Shown: positions 28,660 through 36,035 of the stretch, piece by piece
Numbering within the stretch: position 1 is the stretch's first letter
Layout: each line of letters begins with the position of its first letter
NCBI RefSeq assembly: GCF_014518425.1
Contig: NZ_JACVCU010000001.1
Coordinates: 186,001 to 250,000, forward strand
From: Terrabacter sp. MAHUQ-38
GTDB lineage: Bacteria > Actinomycetota > Actinomycetes > Actinomycetales > Dermatophilaceae
Reading direction: 5' to 3'
DNA length: 64,000 nucleotides
Position numbers and translations under genes: made by a program
The notes under the pieces: generated by a model
Told to the model about the DNA's origin: nothing
Seen by the model: only the letters and a program-made list of their open reading frames with translations
The model's database searches: none

Positions 28660-29975
28660 CGCGGCACCGTCCGCCCCGCCTTCTCGAACTGCCGGCGGAT
28701 GCCGTCCAGCAGGTGCTCGGTCGTCACGACGCGGCCGTTCGAGGCGGCGAGGTAGGCGGCGTCGAGGGTCGCGTCGCGGATCTGCGCGCCGGTCAGCGGG
28801 TAGCGCCGCGCGATGCCCGTCCGGTCGATGGCGGGATCCATGGGCAGGGTCGCGGGCGCGACTGCGGCCCAGAGCTTTTCGCGCTCGGCGGGCCCCGGCT
28901 CGGGGAACTCGACCATGACGTGGATGCGCCGCTGGAAGGCGTTGTCGATGTTCGCGAGCAGGTTCGAGGTGAGGATGACGATGCCGGGGTGCTGCTCGAC
29001 GCGGGACAGCAGGTACGACACCTCCTGGTTGGCGTAGCGGTCGTGCGCGTCACCGACCTCGGTGCGCGCCCCGAAGACGGCATCCGCCTCGTCGAAGACG
29101 AGCACGCAGCGCTCCCGCGCGGCACGGTCGAAGACCTTGGCGAGGGCCTTCTCCGTCTCGCCGATGTACTTCGACACGAGCGCCGAGAGGTCCACGAGGT
29201 ATGCCGGGAGGCCGGCCGACGCTGCCAGCGCCGCGGCCGTCATCGTCTTGCCAGTGCCGGGCGGGCCGTGGAAGAGCGCGATGAGGCCGCTCGCGTTGTC
29301 GTGGTGCGCACCGAAGCCCCAGTCCTCGACGACCATGTCGCGGTGGGTGATCCGCGCCGCGAGGTCGTCGACGCGTGTGCGGGCGGCGGCGGGCAGGACG
29401 ACGTCGGCAAGCGTGTGCACCGTCGTGAGCGGACGGGCGGGGAAGTCCGCCGACGCGGTCGGCGTCTCGGGCGGCAGCCCCAGGAGCCAGGCGACGAGCG
29501 CGGGGTCGGGCCGCAGCTGCCCCGAGAGGTCGCCGGCCGGGTCGAGGGTGAGCAGCCCCCGGGCGCGCAGCCGGCCCTGCGACGACAGCAGGGCCGTCGC
29601 GTCGAGCCGGCCCCGGAACGACCGCGCGACGAGCGTCCGGGCGACCTCGCCCGTGAGGCCGACGACCGACGGGCGGTCGGTGAGCGCTCCGTAGCGGACG
29701 GCGAAGCGCTCGTCGGCGTAGGGCGCCACGGCGGCGAGGACGACAACGGCCTCCGCCACGGACAGGCCTGCGTCGCGGACGAGCTCGGCGAACGGCCCGA
29801 CGCCGTCGAACCGCTCGAGCGGCGGCAGCCCCTCGTCGTCACCGTCGATGGAGAGCCGTCGCCCCTCGGGACCACCGCGCCGCTCCTCGACGCGCACGGC
29901 GACGAGCGCGTCGAGGACCTCGAGGGCCGACCGCAGCTCCGCGACCTCGGGCGGCGCAACCAGACCAGACCTCAT
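28656..29975 (-). CDS. eCIS AAA+ ATPase (Afp15-like)
   Basis: 439 aa. N-terminal helical domain (~1-200) and a classical AAA+ module: Walker A GPPGTGKT at 237-244, Walker B VLVFDEAD at 291-298, sensor-1 region ILTSNLLANID and arginine-finger region FQRRIHVMVEF. AAA+ proteins of this type are core eCIS members thought to remodel or load the particle. ATG at 29975 with GGTGAGG upstream; 2 nt after the stop of the tape-measure-like gene. Confidence 0.87.
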   Translation of the reverse strand: MRSGLVAPPEVAELRSALEVLDALVAVRVEERRGGPEGRRLSIDGDDEGLPPLERFDGVGPFAELVRDAGLSVAEAVVVLAAVAPYADERFAVRYGALTDRPSVVGLTGEVARTLVARSFRGRLDATALLSSQGRLRARGLLTLDPAGDLSGQLRPDPALVAWLLGLPPETPTASADFPARPLTTVHTLADVVLPAAARTRVDDLAARITHRDMVVEDWGFGAHHDNASGLIALFHGPPGTGKTMTAAALAASAGLPAYLVDLSALVSKYIGETEKALAKVFDRAARERCVLVFDEADAVFGARTEVGDAHDRYANQEVSYLLSRVEQHPGIVILTSNLLANIDNAFQRRIHVMVEFPEPGPAEREKLWAAVAPATLPMDPAIDRTGIARRYPLTGAQIRDATLDAAYLAASNGRVVTTEHLLDGIRRQFEKAGRTVPR

Positions 29976-29977
29976 CC

Positions 29978-31189
29978 TCACCGGAACCTCACGGTGACCG
30001 GCGGTGACCACGGCAGCTTGAGCAGCCCGACGGGGTAGGGCAGACGGGGCAGGAGGACGTCGAGCGGGTGGGTCGCGGCGGTGAGCAGGACCGGGTCCCG
30101 CTCGGTGTCGAGCAGGCCCCGGCGGAGCACCCACGACGCCCGGACGAACCGCTCGCTCGACCGCTCGAAGCCGGGGAGCAGTGCCGCGAAGCCGGAGAGC
30201 ACGCTGCCCGCGGACTCGGCAACCTCACGGGCTGCACCGAGCGGCATACGAACTCGGGGTGCGGCGTCGACTCCGAGCGGCCGACCGGCGAGGAGCCGGA
30301 CAAGCGGGTCGTCGGCGAGCGTCGGGTCGTCGGGGTCGACGACCGCCGCGAGCGCCGCCTCGCGTACGTCGACCGGGTCGAGCCTCGGGTGCAGGGCCTC
30401 GGCGCGGCGGCAGTGGTCGGCGAGCCACGGGTAGAGCAGCGCGAGGCCCGCAGCCCGGGTGAGGTCGGCGACGGCCACGGGCCCGCCGCTGTCGGGCGCG
30501 ACCTGGGCCACGCCCGCGAGCTGGGCGAGCACGGCGGCCTCGGCGTCGCGCAGCCGTTCGGTGTGCGCTGAGGGCTCGGGCTCCGCAGGCGTGGAAGGCG
30601 CCGACGACGGATGGTCGGGACGGCGCCGGCGCGGCCCTGACGGCTCGTCGGCAGGGAGCGCAGGTGGCGCGGCCGGTCGGGGCGACTCTGGCGGACGACC
30701 TTGTGGCCCAAGGGTCCTCGCGACCCCTGCCACGAGCTCGGCCCAATCGGCCTCTCCCAGCTGGTCGCGCGCCGCCGCCGCGACCTGCGGGTCGGCGAGG
30801 GCCAGCAGGGCGGCCGGCAGGTGCATCGGCTGTGCCCCCGATGCGGGTGACCAGGCCCGGGCCGCCACCACCACGGCGTGTGCCGTGGTCGCGGAGACCA
30901 CGGCCGTCGGCTCCCCCGCGAACCCCGATGCACCCGGCCGCGAAGGGCGGACGCCGGCCTCCGCCACGACGCGCGCCCGGATCGCGTCGGCCCACAGCAC
31001 GGCCAGGGTCTCGTCGTCGTAGTCGTCGACGACGAGGTCGAGCGTCACGGCGACCTGCTCGAGATGGACGTCTGCGACGTCGGCGAGCGCACGGTCCAGG
31101 GCCGCCGGCAGGGTCGTGGCCGCGACGCGCGCCAGCCGCTGCGCGCCCGGTCCGCGCAGTCGCAGCGTGTCGACGGCCACGTCGGTCAT
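29978..31189 (-). CDS. CIS_TMP-like (Afp14-type) protein
   Basis: 403 aa. The first ~75 residues (LRLRGPGAQRLARVAATTLPAALDRALADV ... LDLVVDDYDDETLAVLWADAIRARV) resemble the N-terminus of contractile-injection-system tape-measure (CIS_TMP/Afp14) proteins, and the gene precedes the ATPase, the usual place. The remainder is Ala/Arg/Pro-rich with no clear domain. Much shorter than well-known Afp14-type rulers. Its ATG overlaps the preceding stop (ATGA). Confidence 0.6.
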   Translation of the reverse strand: MTDVAVDTLRLRGPGAQRLARVAATTLPAALDRALADVADVHLEQVAVTLDLVVDDYDDETLAVLWADAIRARVVAEAGVRPSRPGASGFAGEPTAVVSATTAHAVVVAARAWSPASGAQPMHLPAALLALADPQVAAAARDQLGEADWAELVAGVARTLGPQGRPPESPRPAAPPALPADEPSGPRRRRPDHPSSAPSTPAEPEPSAHTERLRDAEAAVLAQLAGVAQVAPDSGGPVAVADLTRAAGLALLYPWLADHCRRAEALHPRLDPVDVREAALAAVVDPDDPTLADDPLVRLLAGRPLGVDAAPRVRMPLGAAREVAESAGSVLSGFAALLPGFERSSERFVRASWVLRRGLLDTERDPVLLTAATHPLDVLLPRLPYPVGLLKLPWSPPVTVRFR

Positions 31190-33363
31190 GGCAGTCGTCT
31201 CCCGAGGTCGCGCAGCTGAGCGTCGAGCTGCTTGCCGAGGTCCTTGGAGATGCCGGACGCCTTGACGAGGGTCCGGATCGTCGACAGCACCTCCATGGCC
31301 GCGGCCGTCACCGTGGCCGCGTCGGTGACCGGCGCCTCGGCACCCTCGGCACCCTCCGCGCCCTCGGGCGCCTCCGGCGACACGGCCTGCGCGAGTGCTG
31401 CGTGGGCGCGGTCGGCCGCAGCGGCATACCTGCTGAAGCTGCGGTTGCGCGGCTTGGGCAGCGAGCGCAGCGCGTCGACGGTCGTCCGCGCGAAGTCCGC
31501 GATGCCCTGGGCCAGCTCGGAGTCGATCTGGCCGCTGGGCCGGACGATCACACCGCCGCCGATCCCGCCCGGACCGCTGATGACGCCGCCTCCGCCCGCG
31601 CCGCCCACGACGTCGCCGATGCCGCCGCCGCCGACCTTGCCGGGCTCGAGCCGGATGCCGTCACCGAGCTTCGAGATGACATCGACCTTCCCCTCGAGCA
31701 CGTTGATGCGGGTCTGCACCCCCTCGAACTCCTTGAAGCCCTCCTCGAGCGAGCCGATGCGGTCGCCGAACGCTCCCGGGTCGAAGCTCGTCTTGTAGGT
31801 GAGGAAGTCGGTCTGCAGAGTCGTGAGGTTGTTGTCGAGGCCGGCGATCGTCTGGTCGAGCTCGGTGAACCGGGCCTCGAAGCCCGACGACAGCCCGCGC
31901 AGCTCCGTCGCGGCCGCCATCGCCTCGTTCGCGGCGCCGACCGCAGCGGGCAGCGCCGAGCCGACGGTGCGGACGTTCTGCACGGTGGGCACGCGGCCGG
32001 TCGAGACGACGACTCCGGACGCGTCGACGCCGAGCACGACGGAGTCGGAGGCCGCGAAGCCGCCGGCCGGCGCGTACCCCTCGAGGGTCTGGACCTCTCC
32101 TGCTGCCATGACGCGGACGTCGGCGATGGCGCCCTGCTCGCTGATGAACCCGCCGAGCACCTCCTTGACGTCCAGCCCCTGGTGGCCGAGGTAGTCGGTG
32201 AGCGGGAACTCCTTCTCGCCCAGCACGTCGACGGGCTGGCGCTCGTAGACGATGTCGGGGTCCTTCCACGTCTCGATCGGTGGGTACCAGATCGGCTCGC
32301 GGGGGTCGAAGATCCACTTGTCGTGCCACGTCTCGGGGATCTCCTTCGGCGGGAACTTGATCTTGATGCACTTGTCGCCGACCCGGATCGAGCCGACGGG
32401 GCAGGCGATCGGCGGCTTCGGGTCGCCGACGGGGGCGGGGTCCGGCGGTGCGTAGCCGGCGAGCAGCGCCTCGAGCTCGTCTCGGAAGGCCCCCGCCGGG
32501 TCGGAGCACGTGCCGCCGAGGAACGCCTCGGTGAACCCGCGCGGAGGCTCCCACGCGTGCCGCCACGCGCAGTCGAAGACCCACGTGCCCGAGACCTCGT
32601 GCACCCAGCCGAGCACGACCCCGGGCCGCGTCGTGGTGCGCTCCGACGTCAGGCTGAGCAGGGCCCGCACGCGCAGCAGGTCGAGCGTCGCGAAGAGCAC
32701 CATGTTGAGCCAGCCGCACTTGTAGCCCCGGATGCCGGCGGTGTCGCCAGTCGCGATCGACGTCGCCTGGAGCTTCGCGATGAGGGCCGGGTCGACGAGC
32801 GGCGCCGTGCCGTTGGTCAGCCGCGTGGCGATCGCGTTGCGAAGCGCCGTGTACGAGTTGGTCGGCGTCGAGTCGAGGGACAGCCGGATCGGCTCGACGG
32901 TGAGCAGCGACTCGGCCGCGAAGTCCATGCGGGTGCCGGTGACACGGCCGGCGACGACGCGCAGGGCCACGGACCGCGTGTGCAGCTCGGCGTGCCCGGC
33001 GCACCCCGACTCCCCGCAGGCAGGGGACGGCTCGATCGTGTCGGCCGACTCGAGGACGACGCTGAAGCCGCCGGGCGCCGCGCTGACGAAGTCGTAGGCC
33101 ACCGACTCCGCGGCAGGTGGCAGCGGGATCGCCCTGCTCGTGTCGAGCACGAGCGGCTCACCCGTCTGGTCGACGGCGAGGCCGGGGCTGACCGTCAGGG
33201 TCGTACCCGACGTGACGACTCCGGCGAGCCCCGCGTTGACCCCGAACCCGACCATGCGCCCGACGAGCCGGTCGCGCTGGTGCAGGAAGGCCCGAAGGTC
33301 GTTGAGCTCGGCCTCGGTGAGCGTCTGGCCGTCCACGAAGACGGGGTACTGGTTGTCTGACAT
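31186..33363 (-). CDS. Unknown eCIS structural protein with coiled-coil C-terminus
   Basis: 725 aa. The N-terminus (FVDGQTLTEAELNDLRAFLH, then QRDRLVGRMVGFGVNAGL) resembles the start of uncharacterised proteins in eCIS clusters. Residues ~20-400 look beta-rich with Cys pairs (CGESGCAGH). The last ~250 residues have heptad-like coiled coil (LRGLSSGFEARFTELDQTIA), a Gly-rich hinge (GGGGIGDVVGGAGGGG) and a final helical part. Could be a fibre-like, baseplate-peripheral or membrane-anchoring part; no receptor-binding fibre domain is recognisable. ATG at 33363 chosen by homology-like start; stop overlaps the next ATG. Confidence 0.6.
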   Translation of the reverse strand: MSDNQYPVFVDGQTLTEAELNDLRAFLHQRDRLVGRMVGFGVNAGLAGVVTSGTTLTVSPGLAVDQTGEPLVLDTSRAIPLPPAAESVAYDFVSAAPGGFSVVLESADTIEPSPACGESGCAGHAELHTRSVALRVVAGRVTGTRMDFAAESLLTVEPIRLSLDSTPTNSYTALRNAIATRLTNGTAPLVDPALIAKLQATSIATGDTAGIRGYKCGWLNMVLFATLDLLRVRALLSLTSERTTTRPGVVLGWVHEVSGTWVFDCAWRHAWEPPRGFTEAFLGGTCSDPAGAFRDELEALLAGYAPPDPAPVGDPKPPIACPVGSIRVGDKCIKIKFPPKEIPETWHDKWIFDPREPIWYPPIETWKDPDIVYERQPVDVLGEKEFPLTDYLGHQGLDVKEVLGGFISEQGAIADVRVMAAGEVQTLEGYAPAGGFAASDSVVLGVDASGVVVSTGRVPTVQNVRTVGSALPAAVGAANEAMAAATELRGLSSGFEARFTELDQTIAGLDNNLTTLQTDFLTYKTSFDPGAFGDRIGSLEEGFKEFEGVQTRINVLEGKVDVISKLGDGIRLEPGKVGGGGIGDVVGGAGGGGVISGPGGIGGGVIVRPSGQIDSELAQGIADFARTTVDALRSLPKPRNRSFSRYAAAADRAHAALAQAVSPEAPEGAEGAEGAEAPVTDAATVTAAAMEVLSTIRTLVKASGISKDLGKQLDAQLRDLGRRLP

Positions 33364-33382
33364 CGCTGTCTTCCCTTCGGAC

Positions 33383-34300
33383 TCAGTCCGTCGAATCGGT
33401 CGGCAGGAGACCGACGCCGAGGCGGTCGATGCCGCGTCCCGCGTCGATGCACTCGTAGAGGTGGATGCCGCTGGCATGGTTGACGACCGACACCACCGAG
33501 CAGAGCAGGGCGTTGAGGTCGTTCTGCTGCTGCTCGACGGCCGCGGCGTATGCCGTGACGTTCGAGGTCGTCGGCTCGTCCGGGAACGTGGGTGGCGACG
33601 CGAGGACCGCGAGGTCCTCGAACACCGCGGGGTCGGTGAAGCAGACCCGCACGCTGACGTGCGCGGGGGCGTAACGGCGGACGAAGTCGGCCGCCTCCTC
33701 GCGACGCTGCCAGTCGACGAAGCCCTTGGCGGTCGACGGGTCGCCGGTGCTCGGGACGGGCACGCTGGTCGGGACGAAGAGGGTTGCGGTGTAGGGATCC
33801 CCGGTGAGGCCCGCGCCCGGTGCCTTGTAGTGCTCGAGCAGGTAGGGCCGGCCGGTCGCGGGCAGGTCGAAGTAGAGGCAGAACCAGCTGAGGAACCCGC
33901 GCGGGGTCCCGCGCCGGCGCCAGAGCCGGGTGGACCGGGCGAGCAGCTCACGGCGCTGCTGGAGTCCGCGCTCGGTGCCGGGCCAGCTCGACGGGAACGT
34001 GACGCTCGCCCAGCGGGCCACCTCGTCGTAGGTCTCGAGGTGGTGGGCGACGAGCGCGTCTGCTCCCGCGTCGAGCGGCAGGTCGGCGGGCCAGCGCAGG
34101 GTCGCGTCGGGCCCGAGGGCCGTCAGGACGTCCTCGAGGCGTTCGATGACGGCGTGGCTGAGCTCGTCCGCGAGTCCCAGGAAGGCGTCGACCTGGGCGA
34201 AGGACCGCTCGTCCTCCTGGTAGACAGCCGGAAGTGTGCTCGCGATGCGGGTGTGGTCGGGTCCGCGCGCGGGGGCGGTGGCCGGGACGGCGCTACGCAT
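33383..34300 (-). CDS. Phage tail protein I-like baseplate component
   Basis: 305 aa resembling the TIGR02242/P2 gpI-type tail proteins found in contractile systems: STLPAVYQEDERSFAQVDAFLGLADEL, then WPGTERGLQQRRELLARSTRLWRRRGTPRGFLSWFCLYF. Probably bridges the baseplate wedge. Overlaps the upstream baseplate gene by 8 nt. Confidence 0.72.
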   Translation of the reverse strand: MRSAVPATAPARGPDHTRIASTLPAVYQEDERSFAQVDAFLGLADELSHAVIERLEDVLTALGPDATLRWPADLPLDAGADALVAHHLETYDEVARWASVTFPSSWPGTERGLQQRRELLARSTRLWRRRGTPRGFLSWFCLYFDLPATGRPYLLEHYKAPGAGLTGDPYTATLFVPTSVPVPSTGDPSTAKGFVDWQRREEAADFVRRYAPAHVSVRVCFTDPAVFEDLAVLASPPTFPDEPTTSNVTAYAAAVEQQQNDLNALLCSVVSVVNHASGIHLYECIDAGRGIDRLGVGLLPTDSTD

Positions 34301-36035
34301 CGCCGCACCTGCTCGTCAGGGAGAAGCGGACGCGGAGGCACCGGGCGTCCGCGAGGGTCGGCACGGCATTCGCCGGGATCACGAGGGGGCCGTCTGAGGC
34401 GGTCACGAAGGCGGCCGCCCCCTCGACCTTCATGGCGAGGTCCTCGACGCCCCAGACGGCGGGGTTGCCGACGATCGCCTCGACGACCTCGGTGAAGCGC
34501 ACGGGCTCGCCGGGCACCCAGCCGAGGGTCGGCTGGTCGACGCGCGGCCACGGACCGTCGACGACCTGCGGTGGTGGCGGCACGAACGTCTCGGGACGCC
34601 CGCGGGCGAAGAACGCGGTGATGCGCGCCCGCGCGTCCTCGACGACGGCGTCACGGTCGACCCCGACGTCGGTGACGAGCGTCGCCTGGACGAGGACCGG
34701 CGCGCGCTCGAGCAGGCTGGCGCCGACCTCGTCGCAGATGACGCGGCGCGGCTCGAGGTCGTCGACGTCGTCGCGCCAGTCGGGGAACGGCGCGGTCACC
34801 TCGGGTCCGATCGCCGTCGCGAGCACGTCGCGCAGGAACGCGTCACGGGCCGACGCGGCGAGCGTCTCGCGGCTCTCGACGACGAGGGTGAGCGCTTCGG
34901 CCGTCGGGTCCACCGGGATGGAGGCGAGCGTGCCGGTGGGCAGACCGTTCCACGCGATGCCCGTCAGCCGGCCGCGGACCGTCCAGGCTCGGGACACCCC
35001 GGCGTGCGTGCGGGCCCGGCGGGCATAGTCGTCGGCGGTGACCGGCTCGCACGTCAGCGCCTGCACCGGGTGCGGGGGCCAGACGACCGAGCGCCCCTGC
35101 GGGTCCTCGAGGTCCTCGGGCAGCAGGCCTGCCGCCTGCGGAGCAGCCGCGACGGCGAGGCGCGCCTCGTCGGTGTCGAGCCCCGCCAGGGCGAGCTCGG
35201 CACGCGTCGCGACAAGCGTGTCGGAGGTCGTCGCGCGCACGACGTCGAGGCGTGCGCGGAGTGCCTCACGTGAGCGCCGGTGCCGCTCCCGGCGCACGAG
35301 GGCGACGACCTCCTCGTCCCAGAGCGGCAGCGACCACGCGAGCTCGGCCGCTGCGGCCGCGTCGATGGCGACGACGTCGAGGGGCGCGTCGGGGTCCGAA
35401 CGGCGCGGTGCCGCGGCCACGGCGTCCGCGTGCGCGCCGGCCACCGCGCCGGCGATGACGTCGGCCTGCTCCTGGGCGACCTGGCGCACGAGACGCGCGC
35501 GCAGGAGCGCCACGACGGCGGGACGGTCGACGGGGCGCAGGGCGCTCGCCCACGGCTCCGCGGAGAGGAGCGCGATCGCATCGGCGCGCGAACGGCTGTC
35601 GCGCACGAGCGGCTCGAGCAGGGCGGCGGAGGTCCCCGGCTGCGCCAGCGCGTCGGCGACGCTCGACACGGGCGCGAGGTCACGGGCCGGCACCGCGGGG
35701 TCGGACGGGTCGATCTCGGCATCCCATCGACCGACGGGCAGCGTTGCGTGCCAGTGCCGCCCGGGGTCGTCGGCCCAGGCGCGCGCCTCGAGCGGCCAGT
35801 CGTCGAGCGCGCGCTCCGAGACGCGGTAGTGCAGGTCGGCGAGGCCGTATGCCGTCGCCTCGGCGAGCGTGACGCCCGGGTCGGGTGCGTTGTGGTCGGT
35901 CCACTCGGGGGCTGCCACGGCGAGGCGCGCGAGGAGGCGGGACCGGATCGTCTCGTAGTCGGCGTCGGGCGCGACCGGCACGAAGCGGGTGATGGGGACG
36001 GCCCGGCCGGCCGGTGGGGTCAGCGGGGTGCTCAC
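34293..36035 (-). CDS. Baseplate J-like wedge protein (second, 580 aa)
   Basis: 580 aa. The N-terminus (VPITRFVPVAPDADYETIRS) and EWTDHNAPDPGVTLAEATAYGLADLHYR are typical of gp47/baseplate-J-like proteins. Forms the wedge with gp25 and the larger J-like protein. GTG start overlaps the preceding stop (GTGA). Assignment as the Afp12-like component is inferred from gene order. Confidence 0.72.
   Translation of the reverse strand: MSTPLTPPAGRAVPITRFVPVAPDADYETIRSRLLARLAVAAPEWTDHNAPDPGVTLAEATAYGLADLHYRVSERALDDWPLEARAWADDPGRHWHATLPVGRWDAEIDPSDPAVPARDLAPVSSVADALAQPGTSAALLEPLVRDSRSRADAIALLSAEPWASALRPVDRPAVVALLRARLVRQVAQEQADVIAGAVAGAHADAVAAAPRRSDPDAPLDVVAIDAAAAAELAWSLPLWDEEVVALVRRERHRRSREALRARLDVVRATTSDTLVATRAELALAGLDTDEARLAVAAAPQAAGLLPEDLEDPQGRSVVWPPHPVQALTCEPVTADDYARRARTHAGVSRAWTVRGRLTGIAWNGLPTGTLASIPVDPTAEALTLVVESRETLAASARDAFLRDVLATAIGPEVTAPFPDWRDDVDDLEPRRVICDEVGASLLERAPVLVQATLVTDVGVDRDAVVEDARARITAFFARGRPETFVPPPPQVVDGPWPRVDQPTLGWVPGEPVRFTEVVEAIVGNPAVWGVEDLAMKVEGAAAFVTASDGPLVIPANAVPTLADARCLRVRFSLTSRCGDA

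Noticed and set aside
29978-33363. Very long + strand frames antisense to the eCIS operon
   Set aside because: Arg/Asp-rich translations with no domains, produced by high-GC codon bias of the minus-strand genes.
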